Part shown: positions 22,253-33,372 of the stretch, one piece after another
Position numbering within the stretch: position 1 is the stretch's first letter
Layout: every line of letters starts with the position of its first letter
Assembly (NCBI GenBank): GCA_021234155.1
Contig: JAJEKV010000422.1
Span: 124,001 to 188,000 of the forward strand
Reading direction: 5' to 3'
DNA length: 64,000 nucleotides
DNA from: Isoetes taiwanensis
Lineage: Eukaryota > Streptophyta > Lycopodiopsida > Isoetales > Isoetaceae
Program-made: the position numbers and the translations under genes
Notes under the pieces: model-generated
Seen by the model: only the letters and a program-made list of their open reading frames with translations
What the model was told of the DNA's origin: nothing
Databases searched by the model: none

Positions 22253-23407
22253 TTTTTTTTGAAGAACTGTGTCATCAATATATTAAAAGAATGGTAATGT
22301 TACAAAGCAAGTGAGGAGGAAGGAGAACTGCCCCAAAGAGACAGCGATACCTCGACACTCCACAACAAACTAACAGAAAAACTGCAACTCTACTGCTGTA
22401 CAAACTGACCATCACCATCTACAACACCCAAGAAGTCCCGCCAAATGGCAAACTTCCGCTCTACTACTCCCGAGAACACTAGAAAGCTTTGAAATAGCTT
22501 GTACGAAGTCGGGGAATCGAGGAGAGAGGCCGCAGTGCTTGAATCCCCCGAAGATCCACAACCGCCGCCCGCTTCCAAATCAACCACACCAACCAAGCCA
22601 CATGACGGATGCAAGGCTTTGCCGCAAGAGCGACCAAGCACCGGGATACACATGAAGCGAAGAGCTGGCGGCTAGTCAATCTCACACGAAACAAAGCCCT
22701 AACCCAATCCTAGGCAGCCTGCAAGTGAGGGCATAAAACCAAACAATGCTCCACAGTCTCACGATGAAGGCCACAACAAGGGCAGAGAGGGCTCACAACC
22801 GGCCTAAACCGACTCACAAGGGCATTCACCACGATACGGCCGGTGCACCACCGCCACTGAAGCACCCTAACCCCGGTGGGGAAGTGAGCTCCATGTCCAC
22901 TTCCAAACCGCGCCATCGAGAACACGGAAGCCGCAGAGACCACTTGCACGAAGGGGGTGTGTCATGAATAGCCAGACACCGGTAAGAAGACCGCACAAAG
23001 CAAGAAGACACAACATCCGGATGAACCTTCCAAACTTGCACCAACACATCATCCTGAGGGACTATAGGTATGTGTAGCGGAATACTCCCCGCCACGTGCT
23101 CCCAGATAGCCCGGTCACTGCCCCTCAGGCGAAAGCGAGCTCGAAAGAACTCCCACGAAGCTAGCTGACCACCCCAATACCAATCCTCTAAGGTGAGCAC
23201 AACAGCTCGCCTCCAACGGGCCTGCGTCCGAGCATGCACAGTGGCAGCCAAGGGCAAGTGCGCAGGGGGTAGAGGAACCCACAAGAAAGGAGAAGAGTGG
23301 TGATAAACTGAGGCATAATCTAGCTGAAAGAGCACACGCACATGATCCCAAGCCCGCAACACTCCTGTGAGAAAAGGGGATGCATGTGGGAAAGGCCGGA
23401 AAGGGGA
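22253..23407 (-). mobile_element. 5'-truncated LINE insertion
   Basis: On the minus strand it ends in a run of A (seen as T at 22253-22260) and is flanked by a 24-bp target duplication. Frames at 22826-23362 and 22710-22949 carry the C-terminal LINE zinc finger: SPLCPCCGLHRETVEHCLVL has the C-x2-C ... H-x4-C spacing of plant LINE ORF2 ends. At about 1.15 kb it is heavily 5'-truncated, the common outcome of target-primed reverse transcription. Its clean duplication and tail suggest it is younger than the LINE around it. Confidence 0.82.
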
Positions 23408-23431
23408 TGCAGGTCAATCTTTGAGCTTTTT
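23408..23431. repeat. Target-site duplication of the younger LINE, right copy
   Basis: An exact partner of 22229-22252. Confidence 0.85.
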
Positions 23432-24687
23432 GGGCCCCTGTGGTGCCGATTTGTCATGAGGCTCACCGGCATCATGTGGAAAAACTAGTTGCATGTTCTA
23501 TTATTTGTTACTTCATTAGCTTCTTCTTGGATCTGAAGCACATGGGATCTTGGTTATCTGAGCATCTACCCAAATTAGGGCTTCCTGCATATCAATCTTT
23601 CAAGCTTTTGGCCAAAGTTCAACACTATTTTTTCCTGATGTTTGAATATCCCGAACTGGTGACTCAACTCATAGAATGAGGTGTTGATCCTCTCTGGAAA
23701 TATTTCTTGTCGTATCAACAATATGTTCCTGGCTCTTTCCCAGGTAAGCTAGATGCTTTACATGCCTCATTCTCGATTGCTATTGAAGAGATTCCTTCAA
23801 AATTTCAGGATTGTGAGTTCATTTCTGTCGTTGCTAATGGGATTGGGCTTTACTTGCAATACGCCATAACCAATGGCATTACGAAGATTTGTGCAACATG
23901 GCCCACTTCATCGTGATCTGCCTCATGAATTGTTGTTCAGAGTGGACCCATGTTCTTTCCTTTCAAGCTACGATTGTTAAATGGTCCAGAGCTGGCTCCC
24001 ATGTTCCCGGAGGCCCCTCTCTTTGCTCAATATCGTAGGTCTTACAAACAGGTTCCTCCATGCAAGCTCCTACTCCTAGCTTTGCTCCTTCTTTAATGGG
24101 TGTCTCTCATCCCCCCTGTGACTTTCTCTATGTCTATTCCAATCGCAGGTCCCATGCCTCAGTTGCTGGATCAACAGAGGCAAAGGCTAGATGAGATTCA
24201 GAGATCACAAGGGCAAGTTGAAGAGGCTTATGGGCAGCATATGGACATTGATTGTCATGGTGCCCATTCTCCACCCAAACATCCACATGCTCTTCGTCAA
24301 CCTCGAAGGTCAGCTAAGGGTTCCAACACCTTTACATCTCAGCTCTCCTCAGCACTGGCTCTACGTGATTCTGCCCCTCCTATTGCATATGGTCACTTTG
24401 CTCCACTTCAATGGGCTGATTTAGTGGAAGATAATATTGCCTTGCCGTAGTCCTATGATACAACTTCAAACTCTCATGAGATCCAATAGTCGCATTTGAT
24501 TTTACCCCGATACAAGTCCAATATGGTTAGTCCCTTAAGCGGAGCCGTACCTCCTTTTCCTTATCTAATATGGAGTAAGTACACAGTGCCTCGGGCTCGT
24601 GTTCTAGTGCAACCTCTTATGCTTACACAGCTAGATTTTGTACTTATTCTTGTTGATTAATAAACATTTTGTTCGTCCTTCAAAAAA
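23432..24687 (+). other. Continuation of decayed element 3' of the LINE insertion
   Basis: Frames at 23440-23679, 23707-23916 and 24100-24450 read like degraded protein (for example FQDCEFISVVANGIGLYLQY) but match no family I recognise. The block ends with an aataaa-like sequence and an A run near 24680 (ttaataaacatt...caaaaaaaac). This resembles the 3' end of the LINE at 22253, so it may be the tail of the older LINE. This is inference. Confidence 0.35.
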
Positions 24688-24885
24688 AACATGCCATTGT
24701 CCATAGAAAACAAAATAAAGATTGTGTATTGGAAGTTGATATTTCAAAGCTATTGGAATTCATGTATACAAATAGATGTCATCCATTTCCAATAATTCCA
24801 ACATGGCCATTGGAGAATAAGACGAAAATATATATGAAAGTATTAGAATGAACAAAAACATTAGAATTCAAAAAATAATGACAAT

Positions 24886-25401
24886 ATGAAAACCATGAGC
24901 AAATACAATATGTACCAAGCCTTAAATTTGAAGTGTTCGGTACCATTCTTGGGGGTCCTGGCCATGCAGAGAATGGCCAAATTTTTTTTGACATTCTTAA
25001 GAATGGCAAGGGAAAAAATATACCTACTAGGCATTGGACAATCTTATGGCATTGGACAATCTTATGCCTTTGTAGTGAGATTAATGGTGCAGCATGGCCG
25101 TAAAAATATGAGGGCATTGTGGGATGCTTATAGACGGAATGATTTCAACTTTGATGTTTATGACGAGGTGATGAAACTATGGCAAGCACTTCTTGTTCTT
25201 CCAGCAAGCACAGTGGAATGTGAGCGTGGTTTTCGACGACAAAACGTGATAAAAGATGATTTACGAGAAAGTTTGAAGCTGGCCACTCTTGAGACCTTAA
25301 TGTTTTTATCACTATCTGCGCCTGATGTGGGAGATGCAAATTATGATCTGATTTTTGCTACTTGGATGCAAGACAAGCAACGCCGCATGGTGCCATTGTG
25401 A
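24886..25401 (+). pseudogene. hAT transposase C-terminal fragment
   Basis: A 171-codon frame contains LLVLPASTVECERGFRRQNV, then IKDDLRESLKLATLETLMF and a WMQDKQRR tail. This is the hAT C-terminal dimerisation region: the P-x-S-x-x-x-E-R-x-F core followed by I-K-x-x-L-R. The RNase H-like core and BED zinc finger are missing upstream. An 18-bp tandem duplication at about 25032-25067 repeats GIGQSY. Seventeen-base inverted repeats at 24916-24932 and 25710-25726 surround the frame and may be remnants of element ends. Confidence 0.7.
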
Positions 25402-25726
25402 AACATATGAATGAGTTATTTTGGATCCTTTTATAGTTATCAAGACTTGCTGGTTGCTGCTATTATGTTGTGAAACATATTATAATACTACTGCTGCTAA
25501 GGTTATTTTGTATCATTTTCATAGTTATAAGAGTTAAAAAGTTTAAGTTTCGAATGTCTTTTAATGTTTTTCTTTCTTATTTTCATGGTTTAAGCTTTGA
25601 ATGTCTCTCTTAAATCTGGACATGCAAAAGAATGGCAGACCAAAAATTCGCCCTTCAAATTGAATGGCAAGGTGCAAACTTGCCCTTCAAAAAAAAACTA
25701 GGGGTGCCATTCAAATTTAAGGCTTG
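24916..25726. repeat. 17-bp inverted repeats flanking the hAT fragment
   Basis: CAAGCCTTAAATTTGAA at 24916-24932 and its exact reverse complement at 25710-25726. The outer bases (gtac on both sides) also partly match. These could be the ends of a small internally deleted hAT element, but no 8-bp duplication could be fixed. Confidence 0.5.
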
Positions 25727-27375
25727 ATATGTACCCTCCAAGATTCGAACCTGGACCATACCATTGGGTGTGACATACCTGATGGTCCATGTTAATGTTG
25801 CAATAAAGCACCTAGCCTGTAGAAGAAAACACAACAGAAAGAGAAAATGGTTTTCAAAGTCCAATATTATTCAAGTAGCAATATTGTCCAAGGGGATTAA
25901 ACACATCGCACATAGCACAAAGCTTTATGTGGTGTTCGTGCCATCACCTCACCAACACCACGTATAATCACAATAAACAAAGATATAATGATGGTGTCGT
26001 CATCACCTCGCACCATCATGTAGCAATATGCAATGGTGACCACAATCTACACAAAAATAAAACACAATAATAGCAAAGGCAAGCCTAATGAAGGTGCATA
26101 CATTTATTCAATTGCACCATAACATCTCATACCGCCTCTGATGTCGGGTCAAGAGTTCTCTTACCTTGCTAATAGCAGCCCTCGTGATGATGGCTTGACT
26201 GGTAGTGGATCTTCGAAGACCGTGTTCCATAATCGTAAACTAGAGATCGTCACATGCATTTAAATTTCCAAGTGTTTTTACAAGATGGAACACAAATGCA
26301 AAAAGCTACTACAAAGCTCATCAATATTCAAGAACTCATTAGCCTCAATTGAACGGATATTTGACTCATGAATAATAGGAAAGGAGAGATCTTGTTTCAC
26401 ATTTAACGGGTGCAGATCTCAATTACTGAGATGAAACCACTCAATACACCACTAGAAGGGGAAGCAGAGGAGGGGACAAAGACCTAGCAATCTTCTCCTA
26501 GTTCTCATGCGCCTCTTGGTTAGACAATACAGGTGAAATAATAACCTCTCGCACGAAGCTAGGAAAATCATCTGCAAAAATTAGGCATCACAAATACAAA
26601 AACTACAAAGGGGAAAATCCATGGGCAATCATATACTAGGTAATGGCATTGACATCTTGGCAAAAAACAAATAAAAACCTAAAAACAAAGAACAAAGAAG
26701 GATCTCCAAGCTGCAACCACGACCTCCAAGAACAAAAAGTACTGCGAAAGATTGAATGGCAAGATTCTTACCTCAATATTTATACTGCAGATTAAGACCG
26801 GAGATAGCAGGGAACATGAACATCCTCTAAACAAGGTCAAACCGCCATCATAGCCTGCATTTCCTCATCATGTATACAACACAAATCTTTAACTAGATAA
26901 TCTGGATGTAACAGAATCTGCCAAGATTTGAGCAATTTCGGCCAAGAATTCCATCAAATTGACATGCAAGACCAAGTGCCAATGTTTGACCAAACCATCT
27001 AGAAGCAAATCCAGCAAAAAAGATTTCGGATAAGGTAGTTCTGGAAAGAGCAAACACAGGCGACCAAAAGGGAGTGTCTCCAAACGTTCCAAAATAGACC
27101 ACTCAAATTTCCAAAAATAAAATCCCCATAGAGGTAAAGTACTAAGTATTTGCCATGCTTGCTTCCCATAATCATTGCCTCGATGCCAAATCAAATGTCA
27201 CAAGAGGTAAATTTAGAATATCTAGCGTATAAAAATACCCCAAACCTTAATATCTCATAACATAAGATTGTGGAAAAAAGTTCCCATAATAGCAACCCTC
27301 AATAACTATACGCTTCCAACCTAAGGATATTTAGCCCCCCGCCATAAAACATTCAAGATGCATCAATGCTTATGG
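25727..27375. other. No recognisable gene
   Basis: The sequence is AT-rich. A tRNA B-box-like motif (GGTTCGAATCT on the minus strand, about 25743-25754) could be a SINE remnant. The open frames at 26889-27194 on the minus strand have no recognisable motif. I see nothing else to report. Confidence 0.5.
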
Positions 27376-28286
27376 AACGTAAACCGCCGTTTGATGGAAA
27401 TTCCTCGAATATTCCATATTTTTTCTTTTAGGTAACTTAGGGTTTACGGGCTTACGGGTGGCAGCTTATAAGCGCCGCCATTAACTTCCCCGCAGCGGCG
27501 GCCGGCCATTTTGTGCGAGGCGCCATTCCTTTGCGGCGGCGCCATAGCTTTCTTTGCTCGAGCTTTCTTTCTTTGCAAAGCTTTCTTTCTTTCTTGGCCT
27601 TGAGCTTTCTTTGTTGGGCGGCGCCGAGAGATTTCTGCGGCCTTGAGCTTTCTTTGCTTCCTTTGCGGGGCTTTCTTTGCGAGCTTCTTTGCAACAAAGA
27701 CCGCCCCGACTTCCTTTGTGCACAAACATGAAATGTATGATTTCTTTGTTAGGGGAAGATCTTGTTTCTTTGATTCTTCAAGCGGTGGCCCGACCTAACA
27801 AAGCGGGGAATGGCTGAGGGAATGCACAAACAGGGAATGTTCTGCACAAACAGGGAATGGGCTTGAAGATTCACATGTTCCGCATGGAGTTCATTCAACA
27901 GAAGATTCACGATCGAAGTTAATCCATCAGTGGGAGCTATGATTTTTCAGCAAGGGGGTAATCGTAAGTCCAGCGCTGTCAAGAAAACCTTGCATGTGCG
28001 TGTGAATGTAAGCTTGAAAATCTTGCTTGAAGAATGTAAGTTACAGCCGCTTGAAGAATGTAAGAATGTAAGCTTGAATCTTTCTTGAATGTAAGAAATG
28101 TAAGCTTGAATCTTGCTTGAAGAATGTAGGAAATGGCTTACAAACTCCCCTCTGTTTTCGCTTGCAAAATCCCCCTCTGTTTTGCTTGCAAGAATCATTG
28201 CCGGAAAACAAGACCGGAATTTCCATCAAACGGCGGTTTACGCTTGGTAGCCGGCCGGATTTCGGGGTTTCCGGCCGGTTACCTAG
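27376..28286. mobile_element. Insertion bounded by 26-bp inverted repeats
   Basis: GTAAACCGCCGTTTGATGG plus AAATTCC at 27379-27404 is exactly inverted at 28217-28242. The flanks join as aatgcttatggaac ... gtaactaactttaatat, and an uninterrupted relative of that joined sequence is present at about 28409-28440. The inserted block is therefore about 0.9 kb. The interior has a ctttcttt-rich stretch (27530-27720) and AAGCTTGAATCTTGCTTGAA-type tandem repeats (28005-28135). No transposase is visible and the superfamily is unknown. The right side extends about 45 bp beyond the inverted repeat. Confidence 0.6.
28005..28135. repeat. Imperfect tandem repeats
   Basis: Units built from gaatgtaagcttgaatcttgcttgaa recur about four times with varying spacing. 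Confidence 0.65.
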
Positions 28287-28413
28287 CACGTAACTAACTT
28301 TAATATAGATGTTTCGCCATGAGGTCCTAAATACACTTGGACTTCATAGCAATTATTAAAGCAATTATTAAACAAAAGAGTAGTATCATAAAGCATTTAA
28401 CTTGTAACAATGC

Positions 28414-28841
28414 TTATGGAACATATGTAACTTTAATATGGATGTCGCCAAGAGGTCCATTGGTAGTCCATCTAGACACATCAACGCTTACCTTGTCACT
28501 AAGAAGCTTCCTGTTAAAGCTGTTAGCTCTACTATAGGGGCAATCAAAATAGATTTCAACAAGTCTCTCATCCCTATACCAAAGCTCTATTTTGCCTTCT
28601 GTCACAGCGGTGGCAAATCACGACCACTTATGGCTTCAGTGCCATTGATTGTGGTCACATCGATTCCCTTGTTAGGGTATTCATACCACTTTCCATAATG
28701 GACCATAGCATTAGTGACTCTGAGAGACCCAGGGCCAATATAACTCAAATGAAAAGCAACCCAATCACCATACCCCATAGGTCTAGCAAAGCAAATGTAG
28801 AAGACTAGGGATCGAGACCAATACCAAAATCTTACGATCAC
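28414..28841 (-). pseudogene. Unrecognised protein fragment, frameshifted
   Basis: Two abutting minus-strand frames (28602-28841 and 28414-28605) read like one protein with normal composition, for example FARPMGYGDWVAFHLSYIG and WYRDERLVEIYFDCPYS, with a frame change at about 28605. I do not recognise the family. A diverged copy of the first part lies at about 33380-33640, including the phrases on calling the same aataccaaaatctta and cataagcttttaagc context. It is probably part of a repeat that also forms the target of the neighbouring transposon. Confidence 0.35.
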
Positions 28842-28884
28842 AAATATAATATCCCACTAACAAGGAAGCATGAGCTTTTAAGCC

Positions 28885-28887
28885 TAA
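28885..28887. repeat. TAA target-site duplication, left copy
   Basis: TAA precedes the GGGTACC terminus and is repeated at 32908-32910. TAA/TTA is the usual target duplication of PIF/Harbinger elements. Confidence 0.65.
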
Positions 28888-29282
28888 GGGTACCTTCGCA
28901 CTCGCCGTTAAGTTAGGATTCCGTTAAGATTTTAACTGAATTTGCCTTCACACCACTAGTTAGGTTAGTTTTGCATTAATCTTTTTATTTAGCATTCCGT
29001 TAAGTTTTTTAATCTAAAAGTATTAACTTAAATTGGATTCACACCAGTTTCCATTAAGTTAGTAAATTAAACCCAAAGTTAACCCAAAATTAAAATTACA
29101 CTGAAAATTAAAGTGACCTTCGAAGGTCACTTTATTTTAACGGACGGAATTGTTGGCTTTCGTCGAAATGGCGAACAGACGAAACAGAGGTCTGCGCTCG
29201 GAACAGAGGGCGACCTCAAAATGCTGGAGTTCCCAGAGATCGAGGGTGTGTCGAGGCGGTCGCAGGTCTGGTTCTTTAGAGC

Positions 29283-29558
29283 ATGTTAGCTTTGTCAAAA
29301 CATATTGCTATAGAAGACTGTGAGAAGCAGCATATCAAGCTTGGGGATCTCACATATATGCCTCCATGTTTTCTCTGCATCTGGTACTGCTTTTCTGGTT
29401 ATGACATTCTTGAATATCTCAATAAAAATTTTGTTTGCAAAGAACAGAGAGGTGATTGTGCGCTTCCTGAAGGGGAACTTGATTGGATGCCAGCTTTCAC
29501 AGAGATCGCATATCTATTGGGAGAATTGAGTAGTTTGCATATTATTGCTGGTAACTGA
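29283..29558 (+). pseudogene. Unrecognised open frame inside the Pack-type element
   Basis: A 91-codon frame beginning MLALSKHIAIEDCEKQ and including LGDLTYMPPCFLCIWYCF. I do not recognise it. It follows a more GC-rich stretch (29130-29280) that differs from the AT-rich element ends and could be captured promoter or 5' UTR. It could be a third captured gene fragment, which is inference from position. Confidence 0.3.
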
Positions 29559-30115
29559 GACGTTTTGCACAGGGTCAGAGCAGGGATCTGGCTTCTAAAT
29601 CTCAAAGTCTCACCTTTAGAGCATCCCCCTTTTCCTTCTTTCCATGCCTGAAGTGCCAGAGCTGAAGCCCAATATAGATTTATAAGGGCTCTTGGCATAG
29701 CAAAATTTTGAAACTATGGGGCAATGCAGACACTCCAGCAACCAGAAGTCCTTGAGGATTTGGAAATTCCAGGACACATCTTAAGTCTCAATATCAAATC
29801 CCCATCCTGCCTGCTTTTGGAGCTTTAAATTTCTCAGGATCTTCAAAAGGAGATCATTTTTCTCAGATTTCACAGGAAGGACAGTGTCATTGCAAATAAA
29901 ATAGCAACTCAAGAATATTGTGTGGATAATAATGGTAGTATAAAAGCCAATCCTATCATGGGGACTGTGTCAAAGCACAGAGATGCAACAGAGAGTTCAA
30001 GGGCAGATGATGATCATAGAGATGCAACAGTTCAAGAGATATGCCTGGAGTGGATCGATCCTTAAAACTCACTTTTTGGTTGTTATTTGGTGATTTCTAG
30101 TTTGGGTTTGACATA

Positions 30116-31056
30116 ATGGCTGCAGAAAACGGTGACCCAGATTCCTATATTGGAAGTCTTATTAGTCTCACTTCGAAGAGTGATATTCGATACGAGCGAA
30201 TTCTATATACAGTGGATGCACATAATTCTACCATAGCTTTGAAAGATGGTAATGAGATACATCAATACATGTTCAATGATGGTTGATGTGATTTGGATAT
30301 TTATTAGCTGTAAATACTTATTTTACCTTGTATAATTCACGAGAAAAATATGTTTTCACTGACAATTTATGCGAGGTTCTAAGGATTTTGTGCTTTAATC
30401 CAATACATATCCTGTCCAGCTTGATCCTTGTAGATATCCAGTCTGTATTAATGCCCACGTCTTATGTATCTTCTATGCCAGGTCATTCTTCAGATGGAGG
30501 CACGTTACAACCACAAGCTTTTCCTTCTTTTTATTCACCTGTTCCGGGTTATGCTACTTGGCCTCATCTTTATCCATCTCCAAGCAACATACAACCATTT
30601 GGGGTGCCAATGTACTGGCAGGGATTTTACAGACCTCCAAGCAATGTGCATCCACAGTATCCACAGCCGTTATCAATGTTACCTGGATCTTTACAAGTCC
30701 AGCATTCCCAGGCAATGGCTGAAGGCATTTCATATGTGAAAGAAAATATGCAGTCAGTATCTATACAAAACATTTCTGCAACTTTGCAGCCAGCATCATC
30801 TTCTGCAGCCGTCGCAACTGCATCAGCAAAGTTCTCAGATTTGAAGTCTGCTTCAAGAGAAACCCCCTCAATTGATGCCTCAATTTCAGAAAATTTGGCA
30901 GCCAAGGGCATGTACAAAGCAGTTCTAGAACAAACTTCACAGCCTGAATTACATTCAAAAAGTGACTTCAGACCTGGTGTAGAACGTAATTCACAAAGTG
31001 GATCACAGTTGCAGACTGTGGAAGCAACTTCAAAAAACAGATTCTGCTCAATCTAA
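30116..31056 (+). pseudogene. DCP5: DCP5-like (LSM14/Scd6 family) decapping factor fragment
   Basis: The ATG at 30116 opens a 56-codon frame, [20 protein letters not shown] and then [20 protein letters not shown], the N-terminal LSM14 domain of plant DCP5, a P-body protein that promotes mRNA decapping. It stops at 30284-30286, before the domain ends, and the usual middle of the LSM fold appears deleted. A second frame (30328-31056) continues with the proline/tyrosine-rich middle of DCP5, including GVPMYWQGFYRPP. Possible intron sequence with a tatccag acceptor at about 30440 separates the two. The DFDF and FFD/TFG modules of a full DCP5 are absent. It lies inside a Harbinger-type element next to a P450 fragment, so it is probably a captured copy. 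Confidence 0.72.
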
Positions 31057-31109
31057 CAGAAACAATGCATTGAATGTTTACTATGCTTTCATGTCCACTG
31101 AAGCATTTG

Positions 31110-32103
31110 CTTCTTGAGATTTGATAATATTTGCAAGCTAAACTTTGGAGTAGACCCTGGGTGTTTGGATCCGTCTTTTCCAAGCGTCAAATTTGCAGAG
31201 GCATTTGATGCTGCTACTGCCTTTTAAGTGGCAAAAGGTTTGTTTCTCCACATCCTCTGTTATGGAAACCAAAAAGAATGTTTAGCATAGGCTCTGAAGG
31301 AGAGTTGAAGAAGGCCATCAAAGTGGTAGATGAATTTGCATCTTCTGTCATCACAAAGAGAAGGGAAAAATTGGCAGGCAGTAAAGGGGGCAATAAATTT
31401 ACAGGAGAAAACCATGACTTATTGTCCAGATTTATGGCTTTGGAGGATACCTCTGACAAGTTCTTGAGAGATATAATCATCAGCTTTATTCTTGCTGGAA
31501 GAGATACAAGCTCTGTCAGCTTGGCTTGGTTCTTTTGGCACCTATCTTTTAATCCCTCAGTGGAAGAGAGGATTTACAAAGAGATAAGCGAGATTGTAAG
31601 CCACAGGGATTCCAAATCTTGGCCATTCTCAAAAGGGCAATTTAGCTTTGAAGAATTGAAGGAAATACATTATATGAATCAATGAGATTATATCCTGTTG
31701 TTCCAAATGACACCAAGGTTGCCTTGCAAGATGATATTTGGGAAGATGGAACCGTAATTAGGAAGGCTATGAGAGTGATTTATAGTCCATATTCAATGGG
31801 AAGATCTAAGAAAATATGGGGAGAGGATTGCTTGGAATATAAGCCAGAGAGATGGATCAGAGATGGACAATTTGTGCCAGCAGATTTTTTCAAATATCTA
31901 GTGTTCCAAGCAGGTCCAAGAATTTGTTTAGGGAAGGAGATGGCCGCTATACAGATGAAGTATGTTGCAACAGCATGTATATTAAGTTATCAGTGGTAGA
32001 GGGCGTTAAACCACAATGTCTTGTGCGGGTTACCATGAGTATGAAAGATGGATTGCCAGTGAATATCCAAAGGAGGCATAAAATATCCAAAGGAGGCTGC
32101 TAG
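31110..32103 (+). pseudogene. CYP94-like cytochrome P450, C-terminal two thirds, frameshifted
   Basis: The fragment starts at [20 protein letters not shown] and runs to the P450 C terminus. Visible P450 landmarks are the I-helix AGRDTSS (about 31496), the K-helix ESMR (about 31676, in a shifted frame), the PERW motif (about 31848) and the haem-binding loop FQAGPRICLG (about 31906-31935), with its cysteine present. These fit the CYP86 clan, closest to CYP94 fatty-acid/jasmonoyl-isoleucine omega-hydroxylases, which are usually intronless. At least three frame changes (about 31228-31275, 31665-31682 and 31975) and the missing N-terminal membrane anchor make it non-functional as read. It follows the DCP5-like segment on the same strand inside the transposon. 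Confidence 0.8.
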
Positions 32104-32499
32104 TCTCTATGCCTATATATCTGTTGATTGTTCTGCCGTATTTCTTATGCCTGTTTATATAGTACTACAGATGAAGAGGATTCAATATAAGTGTAGAGGT
32201 TATAATATTGTGATTGGCATTAATAATTTGCTGTAACAAGCGTGATGCATCTAAAACAGCCTATTGCATTTTCGAAAATGCCTTTTTTTAATACATCTAT
32301 GTCATAATGAAGCCTACATATGTGGTGGAAATTTGCAAAATCTGCCTAGTTCAAGTTGTTCACCTAGATATAAATATTGCCAATTGAAGGGTACCTAATT
32401 GGTTCGGGATATTTGTTGGCCTAAACTGTCGGATTTCTTGTTGTCGTAGACCTACTACAATATTTATCTTCTATTTTATCAAAAAACTCACGAGAAAAT

Positions 32500-32907
32500 T
32501 TAACGGAGGCATGTGCGAAACGATTGTTGTTAGCATTAAGTTAAAAAAAAGATTGTTGTTAGCATTAAGTTAAAAAAAAGAAGTATAGATGAATATGCGA
32601 AGCCATTGCCGTAGGATTAAGTTAGGCTAACTTAATAGGTATATATACGAAGCAATTCCGTTAGCATTAAGTTAGCACTAACTTAACCAAGACATGTGCG
32701 AACACATTTTTATTTTGTCGTTAAGTTAAAAAAAAAATAACCTAACTTGTTCTTGTGCGAAAGGATTTAACTAGTTTCCGTTATCTTAAAGTCTTAACGG
32801 AAAGTTAACTTAGTCTTGGTGCGAACGCAAAGGTCCCTGTTATGTTTAACTGAGCAGTTAAAAAAAATTAACTTAATCCTAACTTAATGGTGGGTGCGAA
32901 GGTACCC
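32500..32907. repeat. Subterminal repeats of the Harbinger-type element
   Basis: Variants of ttaagttaacttaa preceded by gtgcgaa occur at least five times, ending in the terminal inverted repeat. The left end has fewer, more diverged copies (28900-29060). Such subterminal repeats are often transposase binding sites in TIR elements. Confidence 0.6.
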
Positions 32908-32983
32908 TAACCATAATATTAAAATAATAGTATAAATATTGCAGTATACGGCGACATATGTTATAATATATGTTGTTGACTTA

Positions 32984-33130
32984 TGATGTACTTTTGTGCT
33001 GATAATATGCGAATATGCTATTCACAAACTTTATGCCACAAAAGAGGAAGCATAAGCTTTTAAGCTTTATCATAATATTAAAATATGAATGTGCTTTTGT
33101 GCTGATAATATGCGAATATGCTATTAAATA
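32984..33130. repeat. About 105-bp imperfect tandem duplication
   Basis: The phrase cttttgtgctgataatatgcgaatatgctatt occurs at about 32991 and again at about 33092. Confidence 0.65.
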
Positions 33131-33292
33131 TGTCAACACTTATATTCATTATATGATAATAATTTGCCATCATTTATTTTTTGTTAAATAACAAATTTTC
33201 TAAGCTTCAAATGTTGCCCATCTTGACACATTTCTTAGGATGAATTCCTATGTAGAGTCGTGCTGCAACATTATGATCGTGCATTAGTATGT

Positions 33293-33372
33293 CATAGATA
33301 GATAGATAGGTAGGTAGGTAGGTAGATACAATTTTAATGCCTATGGATGGATGGATGGATGGATGGATGGAT
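33293..33372. repeat. (GATA/GGTA)n and (ATGG)n microsatellites
   Basis: Tetranucleotide runs gatagatagatagg...taggtagata at about 33296-33328 and atggatgg at about 33342-33371. Confidence 0.9.

Larger units (their letters stand above)
28888..32907 (+). mobile_element. PIF/Harbinger-type element carrying captured host-gene fragments
   Basis: The 4,020-bp element starts GGGTACCTTCGCAC and ends with the exact inverse. Similarity continues inward through a TTAAGTTAGGATT motif, and TAA is duplicated at both ends. Both subterminal regions hold repeated variants of (gtgcgaa)...ttaagttaa (28900-29100 and 32500-32900). I see no DDE transposase, so the element would depend on an enzyme made elsewhere. 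Its interior holds an unknown fragment, a DCP5-like segment and a CYP94-like segment, all on the plus strand. This matches the gene-capturing Pack-type transposons known for Mutator and, more rarely, for other TIR superfamilies. Confidence 0.78.

Noticed and set aside
27444-27731. Lysine-rich frames on the minus strand, histone H1-like at first sight
   Set aside because: All three minus frames are open because of ctttctttg repeats; this is low-complexity sequence.
29168-29280. Short basic frame starting MANRRNRGLRSEQ in the GC-rich part of the Pack-type element
   Set aside because: It stops after about 36 codons and resembles 5' UTR or promoter sequence more than a gene.
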